A DNA stretch of 64,000 nt from Neckera pumila (Eukaryota > Streptophyta > Bryopsida > Hypnales > Neckeraceae): positions 16,537,660 to 16,601,659 of the forward strand of contig OZ018414.1 of NCBI GenBank assembly GCA_963969595.1, given 5' to 3'. The notes under the pieces are model-generated. The model saw only the letters and a program-made list of their open reading frames with translations, was not told the origin of the DNA and ran no database searches. Positions 47,315-59,089 of the stretch are shown here, piece by piece; the first letter of the stretch is position 1, and each line of letters opens with the position of its first letter. Position numbers and translations under genes: made by a program.

Positions 47315-48758
47315 ATGGTGTTATGTAAATAAAGATTGTAGTGCATAATAGATCAAGTGCCACAACCAAAATCAAACATGTAAATAAAAACTAAGCTGAA
47401 ATGCATAAAAAGCACACCAGTCCTTTGATGTTTCTTCACATGTAACAAATGCAAATTATAGAAAAAACATAACCCATTTGACCGCCCGGATTTTAAGATC
47501 ATGACGTCTAAAGTGAAAAAAAAAACATTTTTTCTTTTTTGCAAAAAGGGGCAGCAGACTTCAAGCCTTTTGGAGTAAAAGTTATTTTCTACACAAAAAT
47601 GAAGACTTTGTACTTTTAAAAGCATATAATATTAGGTTCACTTATGAAACTTTTAAAAGAAAATAAGGAGTCTAAGTTATTGTAAATCACCTTGCAATGC
47701 AGAGAGGTGAAATGAATTAGCAATATAGTAGTCACTCTTTGATGGTTTCTTGTGCAATGAGGAAATTCTTTATTTGAAATCCAAACATTGACAAGTTAGA
47801 GACAAACATTTGGAGTACATAGGATTTTTTTTAAAACTTAACTTCACACTTTGCAAGATAATAGGGCTTCAAATTAAAAGAAAATACTTTTTTGTGAAAC
47901 TGCTACAATGGAGCTAATAAAGTTTGACTCCTATTAGAATGTGATTTGAAGACTACAATTTGTTTTTGAGGGAATACATATACAATACAACTTATGAGTT
48001 ACATACATATCAATTTTCAAAAGTTCTTGATTATTTTTGCAAAGAAATTCAAAAAAAATTCTTAATTGTTCGGGTTGCCCAAAAAAATTAGGGCAACATA
48101 ATTTTTGACATGGGCACCTATATATACATATGCATATACATACACTAAAGGGTACATATTCACAGCTTGTGTCAAAATTTTATGAAACATTCGGCCAAAA
48201 TTGACTTCAAGGGAACCAACCTCAATTTTTAATTGTCCATTTAGTGGACAATTGCCCTAAAAGGGTTAAAATTTACATACATTGTGAAGTTCTAATGAAG
48301 TGATTTATTTTTTAGTACATCATGGATGAAAAAATGTGAGTGATGGATTGGAAATAATTATGATTTGTTAGACTTGTATAGATTTTAGGATGCACATTGC
48401 ACTACTACCAAATAAACCAAATTGAATTGTTGCTCCAAAATCAAGATTTCAAAACTTTCTCATCATTTGTCCAAATAGAATGAATCAAAGCCTCACATAT
48501 AGACAAAAATAGGATCTTCAAGAAAAAGAATTTAAATTGAAAAATTTATGTTTCTACGATTTCTTTGATATACCCCTCTATTTGTTTTTTTGGACTTCTA
48601 GTGGCATAATCTTTGCTCCACAAACAAATTGAAATAGAAATTATGTTTTCAAAAATCTAATGTGAATTTAAATCTTAAAAAAAGATTGTAAAAAATACAA
48701 TCACATTAGTAGACCAAAAATCTCAAGAATTCCCAGCTAAGACTTTGATACTTTAGAG
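47315..48758. repeat. AT-rich DNA with decayed ACCCCTAAAG-family right ends
   Basis: Right-end-like sequences TTGCCCTAAAAGGGTTAA (about 48250) and ACTTTAGAGA|TA (48758) mark two truncated copies. The second shares its TA with the element starting at 48762. No gene was recognised. Confidence 0.55.
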
Positions 48759-48761
48759 ATA

Positions 48762-49505
48762 AACCCCTAAAGCCGTTGCAAGTGTGTTTTTCCCACCAAA
48801 ACCCATTCAAAACCGTCATTTCTATTGCACCAAAAAAAATTGATTTGTGAAATTGTTCTCCTTGCATATGTGACTATAGGATAAGAAATTATACTAGTGT
48901 GCAAATGTGTGGAAGAGATTTCAAAAACATTGACCGCATACATTGTAAGATATTTGCATTTAAAATATTAAAAAAAGAATTGTTTACCCTTCTTTCATTA
49001 GATTTTGGATTGTTAATTTGTGCACTAGTAATTTCAATGTTCCGTTTTTTTTCTATTGAAGAATTTCATTCATAGTTGAGATGAAAAACTAAAAAATAGC
49101 GCTTTCATTCTCACTCATTAAAAATTGTTAGAAGTAGGTTTAGAAAACTACACCATTAATAGCTCTAACATGGTATTGAAATACACTAATTACAACGGTG
49201 AGATTATTCTAGTTAGAGATGTTTTTCTTGCAAATCCTTTTTGTTAATTGTGAAAAATTGAATTCAAAAATGCCTTTTACAAAATAATTTTTTAAGAAGA
49301 TAATTTGCTTGATTGTAAAGCAAAATTGTCCTCAACTTTCAAACCACTAATTTGGATTGAATGGAACAAAGTTTTTATTATAGATAAAAATACAATCTAC
49401 AAAACACAAATTTTAGAAAAAAATTTATTTCAAGTTTTAGTAAGATTTATTTTTCCGACCACCAAAGTAAAATTTTGTTTTATTATGCCATAATTTTTTC
49501 TCCCC
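48762..49505 (+). mobile_element. Truncated ACCCCTAAAG-family type II element
   Basis: It starts AACCCCTAAAGCCGTTGC and follows the type II order (AACCCATTCAAAACCGTC and others). It stops near CATAATTTTTTCTCCCCATT. There the mariner transposase region begins instead of the expected GGGCACCAATTG segment, suggesting truncation or a junction with the mariner. Confidence 0.65.
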
Positions 49506-49511
49506 ATTGAT

Positions 49512-50849
49512 CTACATGTGACAAATAGCATCTTGTGCACCTTCTACTATGTCAACAGAACATTGTAGATTAGTAGGAAGACGGCCTAATCTTGCTAATC
49601 TTGCTTTGCCCATGTGAGGTAGCTTGTAGTTGTTGCCTCCATGAACCTTCATTACACTGATGAGGCAATCTTGAAGAGAAAGAAAGATGTCATTCAATTT
49701 TTATTTCTCCATCTTATTGAATGAGGTAACTACTGCATTAACTAACTTGTCAATTGAAGTAGGTGCCTTTTGATGCTGAAGTGATTGAATGGCCCGAAAA
49801 AATCCAAGGTCTAGTACATTTGTATCTGGGCTGCTTGGTGGTTGGCACACCAATCGAATCTTAACTTTGTCCTTATTACCCTCTTCAATCAAAATTGGGT
49901 CATCTGGACTTGGATGCGGTTTTGCATTATCCTGTTGAATAAAGACTTCAATTGGTCCCGGTTCCGAGCTTTGTGGCCAAACTGACCTGATGTCTGGAAA
50001 CACCTTTTCAATCAAAATCTGTGTTGTAACCTCCTTTGTGATTGCTGCAATTGGTTTTGTCTCCATTGTACCGACCGGACGATTCTTGCTGGATCGTTTG
50101 GCAGGTTCTTGAAATAAGAGAGGATATATTCCAATCTTATAATTGAAGAATTTATTTTTCAAGTAATCAAAGCGAGGGCATGCAACAGCTGCAAAGAACA
50201 TCACCTTGAGAATGAAGCGCTTACTTTTTGTAGTACGTTATGGCTCTTCTTCACTGGGCACTAGATAGAAGCTGCCGCTTTCTTCAGTGAGATAAAACCA
50301 TTTTTCATCACTATGAACACAATGAAATGAACCCTTGAATGTTGGCGACTTTGTATTCAAGGATGAAGGTTCGATCATGTACAATGCATATTGAAGCTGA
50401 GATTTTTGATTTGCTTCAGTGAGGAATGGTTTCAATGAACTTGAATGCCGATAGAGCTTCCCTTCTTTTATGCGTCGATATAGCGTTGATTTGGAGACGT
50501 TCAAAGCAAACGCCAAGGATCGAATGTTTTTACGTTGCCTCAACGGAATATCTTTGACTGCGGTTGCATCGATCTCCTTCCTCTTTCGTCTTGAATTTCC
50601 TTGAATACGAGAAGAAACATTTCCAAAGTTGTTTCCATTTGATATGGATGCTTGATCCCTTGCCCAGACATTGCTAATTATTCAAGTGGTAAATCCGAAT
50701 CGATGGGCTGCAGTTGTAATTGATCCTTTCTTCAAAGTTCCATTGTCACTCTGTGTCAATAAAAATTTGTAGCATGACCAACGTACCAATGCAGTCATAT
50801 TTGGCTTTTTGACCGGCACAACAACTTCGGGTTGTAGTTGTTCTTCCAT
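49512..50849 (-). pseudogene. Plant mariner-like (DD39D) transposase with three in-frame stops
   Basis: The reading frame runs from ATG 50849 to the final stop at 49512, 446 codons, which is the usual plant MLE size. It holds a helix-turn-helix region (ALNVSKSTLYRRIKEGKL), the first catalytic Asp in HSDEKWFYL, the second in FIQQDNAKPH, and the third in NVLDLGFFRA. There are exactly 39 residues between the second and third Asp, which defines the plant DD39D group. The C-terminal GGNNYKLPHM is typical. In-frame stops lie at codon 56 (TGA, 50684-50682), codon 204 (TAA, 50240-50238) and codon 383 (TAA, 49703-49701), with no frameshift. All catalytic residues remain, so decay is by point mutation. 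It cannot make a full protein as it stands. Its likely termini are the CTCCCTCCGT ends at 43028 and 53569, but that is not certain. Confidence 0.94.
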
Positions 50850-50869
50850 TCCTACACAAGAGCAAAATG

Positions 50870-52600
50870 ACTTTGAGAATGACGGACTTGCCTTTAAATT
50901 AACTATGAATCACAAAAGAGCAATGGAGTAGAAACAAATGAAGTTAGACTGGGGTCAACAGACCCCGCAGGCCCGCACTTGTCTTCCGACCGTCATTCTA
51001 GGGTGCATGTAAAAAAAGACCACCTATTTTGTGCTTGATAAAATTATTTTGTACATCTATCTTAGCTAATTTGGGACCTGAAATTGCAAATATGAATTCC
51101 AACTTTGCAAATTTTATCATGGTTGAGAAATATCAAGAAAAGCATTTTTTACAACGATAAATTGAAGGACAAGTGAGGGGGCGGTGCACCCTGGCCTGAC
51201 GTCGACATGTTGAGACTATTTTTCCTTTCAAGGTCAATAATAAAGCATTGTATCATTGGTTCTCGCGGTTGGACTCAGGCAGAAGCAAAACTACAATAAC
51301 TCCAAAGCCTGAACTCCGTAAAACAGAACACATGCTACTGAGTGTTGTACATTGCTATGCCAGTGCAATGAAGCAAAAATTTCTGAATCATTCTAGTAGC
51401 AAATATTCCATCATCACTTAATTGAAACCATCCTTTGAAGGAAAAATAAATATAATCAAACCTCCATGATCACTCTATGTACATCTACAAAATCAATATG
51501 TATGGATGTTGAAAGAAACAATTATAACACATCTATGAAATGAAAGTTCAACCCTTCATAACTTTTGCATACGATATTCAAATGTCACATTCTTTGGTGT
51601 GTTGGAACCTCCTTTCCTTTGACAATAATAAAATATGAAAATCTGACCAGTCTAAACATAGTAAATAGACACAATATCCAGAAATGGTGGGTTCGGGATG
51701 CCCACCTTCTTCAATCAATTAATGAGCAATAAATTCACGTCACCACACTCCTCCATGCATCCTGTCGTAAGACCTAAGCTTATTCCATAATGACTATCAC
51801 AATGACATTTTAGAGATTCCAAATTACGGGGTAATTAATTTAAATTTATATATTGTTTCAATATAAAAGTTTTGTACTCTCAAAGTACACTAGAATTACA
51901 GGAGTAGAATTGTGCTCCGTCACCTAATTCTCTGTAATGGCTATCACAATCAACGTGTGCTTGACTCTTGTAGTTTTTCTTACCAATTTTTTCAATAATA
52001 ATCCCATTCTAGACTAATTTCAGCATTGATTTCATTTATACTCCATAGTATAGAAAGAATAAACCAAGGTCTATTACCAGAACATGTCGTGACATAATGA
52101 ACACTCCAGGTGAATACATGTGCATGCCGAGCGCTTGATGAATTAATTAAAAAATTGGACAACCAAGCTTAAGCTTTATAAGTGAAGGTATAAGTTGTAG
52201 AAAAAAACCATGACTCCGGAAATTATTTCTGCAAGGGTGTTGGGGTAGTTTTTTGAGAATACCCTAATGAAGGTTAAGACAAGAAAGGTTTTCATTGCTT
52301 CAACATAGAAGCTATATGTACAGACGAACACAACTAATGGGAGGACAGAAGAAGTGGTTTGATACCTTCTAGGAAGAAACGATTCTTCTCAAACTTAGTA
52401 ATGATGGCTCCAATCTGCACATGCAATTTTTTTTCTAGAATGTGAGATAGCAAGAAACCCAGAAACGCAGGAGAGAAATTGTTTTTGCCACATCAACTAT
52501 AGTCACGTTTCTCTCTGGTTCTTCGTCACAATAGCAAAAATAAGGGGGGCGGGATCCTCTACAAAATCCAAACCTAACACCGTAGAACATAAGGAAGGAC
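50870..52600. other. Non-coding DNA 5' of the mariner pseudogene
   Basis: It contains a TGATTGCAAATATGAATTC-type repeat at 51027-51122 and a CATAACTTTTGCATACGATA repeat at 51555-51625 that matches the introns of the mtACP and carrier genes. No CDS was recognised. Confidence 0.5.
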
Positions 52601-52617
52601 AATTTGAGTACTCACAC

Positions 52618-53250
52618 TTGAATCCGTTTAGTTGCTTGTTTCTGGCTTGTTACTGCAATTTGTACTTGACTTATATTGTTTTTCTAAACTGTGCCAATTG
52701 TGATGCAAGCTTTCCTTGGTTGTTCATCTTCTCTAACGGCAGGCACCGATTAGTGTTAACGCAGATCGACAAAACTAGAGGCGGCACCAATCAGATGGAC
52801 GCAGAGTTGATTGACATTGACATAGTCATTGATCGGAGTCGCATCTGTTGGAATTACTCCATATGAATTTGTCTGGAGAATGAATGGTGCAGTTTTGTTC
52901 AAGCTAGTAAAAGTAAACATTTGCAACCACTTTATCTTGCATACATTTGGAGATGAAGCTGTTCACATCAGGTCTCAAAGGCTTTATGTTGTTCAAGTTG
53001 TTGGTTCCTACTGGTTTGAACATTTTATTTTTGACTTAGTGGCATGAGACAGGAGAGCTTGTGTTACTCAAAATTTGCAATAACTTGATTCATGTGGTAA
53101 CTTCACTGCCGGTAAGAGCTACGAACAACAACAGTAACACAGCTGGCTCGCTACAGGCAAGACCTACGAGGTTCCTACTTTCAGGGATGAATCTTGGAAA
53201 AGAGGACCGCAAAATTCTGAAAGGGTTGCACATGTGGGACCAAGAGTAAT
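52618..53250 (+). other. Unassigned region of mixed composition with short frames
   Basis: Overlapping short frames at 52618-52866, 52829-53047 and 53061-53249 lie in sequence less AT-rich than its flanks. The combination could be a decayed gene carried by the surrounding element. No domain was recognised and no splice model is compelling. Confidence 0.25.
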
Positions 53251-53534
53251 GATGTAGGACATGCCATGGGACTCCAACGTGGATTGTTTCAACGCGGGAA
53301 TCTTAAGAATGCTACATCGGGAAGAGACTCGCAGAATGCGGGAATGATAGAACCATTGGCTAGCGGTGCTCAAGAAAAAAGCCCCAAAAATCCAATTTTG
53401 AAGTGCTTCAAAAACACACTTCTAAATGTTTTTTGAAACTCAAATTTTCAAAACAATAGGAGTACATTGATCTCTACATAAAATCCCAATTTTTTTTGGA
53501 AAAAAAATATTTTTCTCCTTAATCCGGAACATTT

Positions 53535-53569
53535 TGTCTAACAGGAAGATCATTTTGGGACAGAGGGAG
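53535..53569 (-). repeat. Stowaway/mariner-type terminal repeat, inverted partner
   Basis: Minus-strand CTCCCTCTGTCCCAAAATGA matches 43028 with two mismatches in 20 and continues ~14 bp (TCTTCC). It is flanked by TA at 53570-53571. Confidence 0.85.
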
Positions 53570-53581
53570 TATTGTTTTCAT

Positions 53582-53754
53582 TTACATAACATTCAGTAGC
53601 CTTCAGGGAGGTTGCCTTTCCCTCCCTAGAAGCCACATCCACACAAACTCATCAATGGGGGCACAAGAGTTGTTTGTGTGTTGACACGTGTTCTTTAGCT
53701 AATGATGGTGTGGAATTCCACACCATTTTGTCAGGCCCTCTGAATGTTATGTAA
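53582..53754. mobile_element. MITE with TTACATAACATTCAGTAG ends
   Basis: The left end is TTACATAACATTCAGTAG and the right end is CTCTGAATGTTATGTAA. The core holds the palindrome ATGGTGTGGAATTCCACACC. It is a relative of 42697-43002, in mirror position relative to the mariner termini. Confidence 0.75.
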
Positions 53755-54339
53755 TGCATAAATCAAAAGCAACTGCAAAAAAAATCCAGTGACTCATCAA
53801 AAAGCAGGGGAGCTATACACTAGCAAGCCTTCTTGCTCTGACAATACGCAGCTCATGAGCTTAACATTGGAAATTTCGATTTGCTAGGTCAATTAAAAAT
53901 ATGATAATTTTATATAGGAATGTACAACCAGTTTATCCTGAATTCAGAGTTTCCAGTTGAAGCTACATGAAGCATATCGATGCAAAAATTTTCTTTGATC
54001 AGTCCTCCAAAGTCCGAATGTGCAATAATTTCCCAGTTAGCATCTATATATTGTGACAATTTTTCTTAACAAAAATTCTTGATAGAAACGGTCATCACTT
54101 TGTATACTGCCAAAGCGATTACAGATTGTCTACAGATGTTACAGATTGTCTACAACCTAACAAGCGACTACAGCACAGATTTGGCCCTTCAGTTAGCCCT
54201 TTTAAAGCCAGAATCGATTTTTTAATAATCAATTCTTGTCAGGTGGGTATTTTCATCAGGTCCAAATGTTGAAGCCTTGATTAGCGTAGACCAGCCAAGA
54301 GGCCAGAATACGAAGGAAAACTCATTGTGGTATGCTTTA

Positions 54340-54735
54340 AGGTAGAGCCACCCATAACCGACCAAATAAGGAATTCCAACATGATTTGGAGTCGCGAAGG
54401 CAAAACAAATATTTTTCAGAGGTATTTTAGTAGAAATGACATGGATTGCAAAAATTTGGTAATTTTATCACTTGAATTGAAATTACTAGGAATTTTGGAA
54501 GGTAAAAAATGCTCCGGACCCATGGCCAATGTCTAGACTCTTCCAATGCCGATCATTCAATAACTTTTTCCCTAATCATTATTTCTTATTTTCTTTCTCA
54601 CAATTTGGGACATGTATCATGTATTTATGAGTTCCAACCTTGAATACGGAAAAAAAAACATTCTAAGCTTGGTCAAAAAGACGTGCACCTACAGGTCGGA
54701 AATGGATCACTGGTTGGGAATGGGTGGCTCTACCT
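54340..54735. mobile_element. TIR element with AGGTAGAGCCACCCAT ends, 396 bp
   Basis: TA|AGGTAGAGCCACCCATAACC on the left and ATGGGTGGCTCTACCT|TA on the right. It is the reverse-orientation sister of 34536-34890. It is non-coding. Confidence 0.88.
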
Positions 54736-54789
54736 TACTCAAATTTGGAAATTTCATTAGATTTGTGATAGCATTGATAAACTTCAACT

Positions 54790-55001
54790 ATACATTTATT
54801 TATGGATCAAAAAGTGCTCCATGTAGAATTCGTCAAGTATTAAGTTAAAGCCTATGAACTTGGGTGTTTTGCTGACAAATTTGTCACAATATTTTGTGTA
54901 GACAATGTTGCCCAATGCTAGCAAGTGATACTTGTCCGGCCCTCCAATTGAAGAAGCCTGAAAAGTTGCCAGCAATATGGAAGTTAACTCGTGAAGGGAA
55001 T
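54790..55001 (+). repeat. Inverted copy of 37857-38070
   Basis: It shares GGATCAAAAAGTGCTCCATG and TTAACTCGTGAAGGGAATTA with the partner. It directly abuts the ACCCCTAAAG element at 55004, as the partner originally did. Confidence 0.8.
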
Positions 55002-55003
55002 TA

Positions 55004-55925
55004 ATCCCTAAGGACCAAGGCCTTTTTTTCTGCCCAAAAACACTCAAAACTGCCATTTCTATAGCAAAGAGAAAAAAAAATTGAAAACTATTTTCTTTTG
55101 ACATCTAACCATAGGATCTTATATCTAACTAATATGACAATGTGTTTAAAAAATTTCAGAATTATTGACCGCACAGATTGCAAGATATCTGTGTTTAAAG
55201 TAAAAAAAACAAATTTTTCAGCACATTGTGAGACTAGATTTTATGACTTTGAACATTTTTAACTTTAATTTTTTGCACTACAGAGTTTTGAGCTTTTAAT
55301 CTTCATAGTGGAGAATTGAGTTGAGAGTCTAGGAAAAAAAAATTTCAAAAAAACTTCATTTTTATTATTGAAAAAATTGTTAACTAGAATTAGGTACGAG
55401 ATAGAAGGAAAATCTAAAATATTAATATCTTTTATATGGAATTAAAAAACACTAATCCCAGTGGTGAGATTGTTCTAGCAAAAAAACTAGACCTTGTGGA
55501 ACTTTTTTTTGGAAAAATTGTAAAAATTGCATTCAGAGATGAATCCTACAAGTTATTTTTTTCAAGAAGATGCTCTAAGTGTCCAAAAAAACAAGATTGT
55601 CCATAACTTTCTCATAAGAAATCCAAATGAAATGAATCAAAGCTCCCCAGATAGACAAAAATATAATCTATGAGAAAAAAAAAAAATTTAATTTTAAAAA
55701 TAAATTGCAAATTTTTTTTGCTGCCCCAAGTCCCCTGTTTTGAGCTTATTTGGGCATAACTTTTGTTCCCAGGCACCAATTGAAAAAAAAAATTATATTC
55801 TCATGAAGCTTAACAATTTTTCTATCTTCAAAAAAAATTTCAAAAAATCATGACAAAAATTCAGCCCGTTGGTACCTGCCGGAAGTCCCATTTGTCTCCC
55901 GAAGGGACAATGGTCCTTTAGGGGT
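55004..55925 (+). mobile_element. ACCCCTAAAG-family type III element, ~922 bp
   Basis: TA|ATCCCTAAGGACCAAGGCC on the left and GGACAATGGTCCTTTAGGGG then T|TA on the right. It is inverted relative to 36481-37390. It is non-coding. Confidence 0.87.
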
Positions 55926-56418
55926 TAAGCTCCAACAAAAATGCCAACAACTTATTTTTTGCTAGATAGAGATCAATGATGTAGGTAACTACACCTAAAA
56001 GTGTCCAAATAAGTGTCTATTGAGTATATTTCTAATCATTAGTTTAATTTTTAATATCAATTGTAGCATGATGGATATTGTAAGAGTGCAAGGAAGTTGG
56101 GAGGGAAAAGAGGTTGTTTGGGGTTGGGGAGATGACGGTTGCCGTGGGAACATAGTACCCTTCCATCCTTATGTCATCCAAGTCTAGGTAATAGAGGGGT
56201 CAATCCCCCATGGCCATCAGGGATGGACCTGGATTGTAACATTGAAGAAGTGACCCCAAATGTTGAAGCTAGATTGGCCTAGTAGAAGTCCAACCGTTTG
56301 ATGACCTGGACCTTGTCTGGGACGAAGATGCTTGGAAGTAGGAAACATGGTAGACGGCATGGGGTTATCCTCTTCCTTAAAGACTCTTACAAATTCCTGC
56401 TCCCATGTAAGGTAACTA

Positions 56419-56810
56419 GGGGAGGCAATCCATTTCCGATCACTTAAGGAATTACGCATGTCTATAAGGCGGATTTCTTTAGTGGGAAAATTTTCTTGCG
56501 TGCAAAAATAGAGTTTGGAAAGTTTCCATAATTTTTCACATTTTTATATCTAAACGTATTTACTATGAATTTTTTAGTTGAAGATTATGTTCAACCCATT
56601 CTGGTCATAGATACTTTCCTAGTTCCAACCAAGCGTTCGTTGCAAAATCCACCAAAGGTTGGTTGCAATATTGAGAGTCTTGAAGGCAATCCTAATGTGC
56701 CACAAATGCCTTGTGAACCGTGTCGTAACTAAATCACTAGTCATCTCCTCCTTCACGGAAAGATAACAACATACATAGCCACAATGGGGCGTCGAATGGG
56801 TTGCCTTCCC
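56419..56810. mobile_element. TIR element with GGGGAGGCAAYCCATT ends, 392 bp
   Basis: TA|GGGGAGGCAATCCATTTCCG on the left and GAATGGGTTGCCTTCCC|TA on the right. It is an uninterrupted sister, in inverted orientation, of 18125-18665. It supplies the empty site for the nested MITE there. Confidence 0.88.
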
Positions 56811-57544
56811 TACACCTAAAATCACACGCTTCCTAAAATTGCACAGTGAGTACTCTTGCCTAAAATGTACTTCCACTATTCATATGACTCCATGATTGCT
56901 TTTGGGTACACCTATTCTTAGCACTTTGAAAACTTGTAGTTTATTCACACGGTGTCCAAAAAATGTATTCTAAGTGAATCTCAAATCCCCTTTTGACTAC
57001 CAATGGGACCCCACAAAAAAAAATTCAATATAATAGTGAAAACCATGCTGAATCACGTTGAATTGCTTAACTGTGCGATTTAAGGTCAGTTACGTTAAGG
57101 TGTTGATTATCAGTCAAGAGGAATATCAGCACAAAGTTTTCTGAGATGGGACCAAGGTCAAGAATTATACGGGATGAGTTAGGAGGAAGCCCAAGCATAC
57201 CAATCAACTGGTGAATTTCGCTCCCCCGGCAATGGATATTACTGCAATTAAATTTTCAGAAATTATAATGTGACATAATTGAATATTGTACAAAACATTA
57301 ATGAAAATAATCTTAATCCTAAAAAAAACACAAAGGCAAAGTCATGACTACAAGTAAAGTAGTGAGTACTGCTAAAGGTCACAAAGTATTTTGAACCTTA
57401 TAAAATGAACTTCCATAAATTCTAAATTGAGTTCATGAATGGATATTCAACTGAAAAAGAAATGAGTTTGTATGGGGACTAACAAAGCTGACCCCAACAT
57501 ATGGTATTGCCCTGTGTTTTACCTATGGAGAAAACATTGGAATT

Positions 57545-57690
57545 TTTTAAATTGCCAACCATGATAAAATTTGCAAATTTTCATTTCATATTTACAATCA
57601 AAAGCTCCAAATTATGTGGGAGAGATGAAAAAATTCAAAATTTAAGCAGCACAAAATAGGAGACATTTTTACATTTTTCTTTGGATGGGG
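57545..57690 (-). repeat. Inverted copy of the TGATTGCAAATATGAATTC repeat
   Basis: On the minus strand it carries CCTATTTTGTGC, CATAATTTGGAGC, TGATTGTAAATATGAA and AATTTGCAAATTTTATCATGG. The plus-strand phrase GTGTTTTACCTATGGAGAAAA just left of it also matches 16655-16675, so similarity extends over at least 150 bp. Confidence 0.65.
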
Positions 57691-57928
57691 AAATAGAAGG
57701 GTTAATCCACCTTGGCCTTGTTCATGTGATTTGTGAAGAATTGGAATATTTATATTCAAATGTATTTATAATCTGACGCGCTAGAAGTGTACATCTATGT
57801 TTGAAGAGTACTTCATAATAATTCTTGTTTCCTACCCTCTCTCACCAAACATGATCTATGAGTGATCAAGTGACCACTTATCAAGTACTCCACATTGGAG
57901 TAGAATAAGGCCCGACTCCAATGCTTTA

Positions 57929-58150
57929 ATCCTAAAGGACCAAACAACACTTTTTGGCAATATAGCAATTTTGGGCAACTCACTACAAACTGAAAAAATT
58001 CACTATATTTTTTGAATTTTTTATGGATGTAGGAATGAAGAATATCTTGTTGGTCCACCAAATTCTTTTTGAATTAGATGTGCCCATGAGGAATTATGGG
58101 GGAAAATGCCTTTTTTCATGGATGGGAGGCAGCAGGGACAAAGTAATTTA
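57929..58150 (+). repeat. Truncated ACCCCTAAAG-family element
   Basis: TA|ATCCTAAAGGACCAAACAAC matches type I left ends in form, and GCAATATAGCAATTTTGGGC follows as in that type. No right end was found. Confidence 0.55.
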
Positions 58151-58574
58151 CAATAGAACAATGTTTACATTGTAAGACCTGGAAGAGCTTAAATAGGGTC
58201 GTGGACAGCTTGCCTCTCAACACGGGTTCAAACTTGGGTACTTCTTTGACATTTTTCTGGACTCATAAATTTTTCACAATGTACAAAGAGGTAGTGGTAG
58301 AGAGGGAGTTGCTTTGTAGCTTCCTTTGGCCTCATGGGGCTATGACTTCTAACTACTACATTTGAAAATAGAGAAATTCAAAAAATCCAAAGAATTCATT
58401 GAGTCAATTACAAATTTGTCATTTGACAAACTACCATCCAAAACAATTTTGATGATAAAATGAAGCAATTGATTCATTGACATTCATAGGCATGAGGGTA
58501 GAGGGGTCGTTTTTATAATGAAATCCATTGTCCATCATGAATCCTCAAAGGGTATTGGATAATTTGAAAATGAG

Positions 58575-59085
58575 AGCTTGACCGCTCATTTTCAAAACCT
58601 AAGAATTGTGTTAAAAGTAGAATTTTGGACCTCATTTTTACATAATAGAATAACTAATTCTAAAAGAAATTGAACTAAAAAAAGTTGGAAAATCAAGCAA
58701 ACTTTCATGCCCAAAAATCAAAATGTGATTTGAGCCTTTCAAAAGAGTTCATGGACAAATTCAAAGAGGATATTTGAAAATGTCAAAGAAAATATCCCTT
58801 TCTACCCCGCTTTGAAATTTGTTCATAACTTTTGATTAGAGATTCAAAATCTCAAACATATTTTTGAAGATGAAAATTAGCTTGATTTCCTAACTTTTTA
58901 TAGTTCAAATTTTTTTTTGAAAAAGTTATTCTACGATGCCAAAATGGAACCTAAAATGGAACCTAAAATGGAACTTGAAATTCTACTTTGAACACAATTC
59001 CTACTTTTATCTCAACTACGAGTAGTTGAGCTCCTAGTAATTTTAATATCCCACATAGGTTGTCTTACCTATTTATATAAAGAGC
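58575..59085. repeat. Foldback element (~510 bp hairpin)
   Basis: The arms meet near 58800. The left arm carries ACCTAAGAATTGTGTTAAAAG and the right arm ACACAATTCCTACTTTTA. It belongs to the family with 3940-4435 and 39930-40540. A local triplication of CCTAAAATGGAA lies at 58950-58975. Confidence 0.82.
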
Positions 59086-59089
59086 TTCT

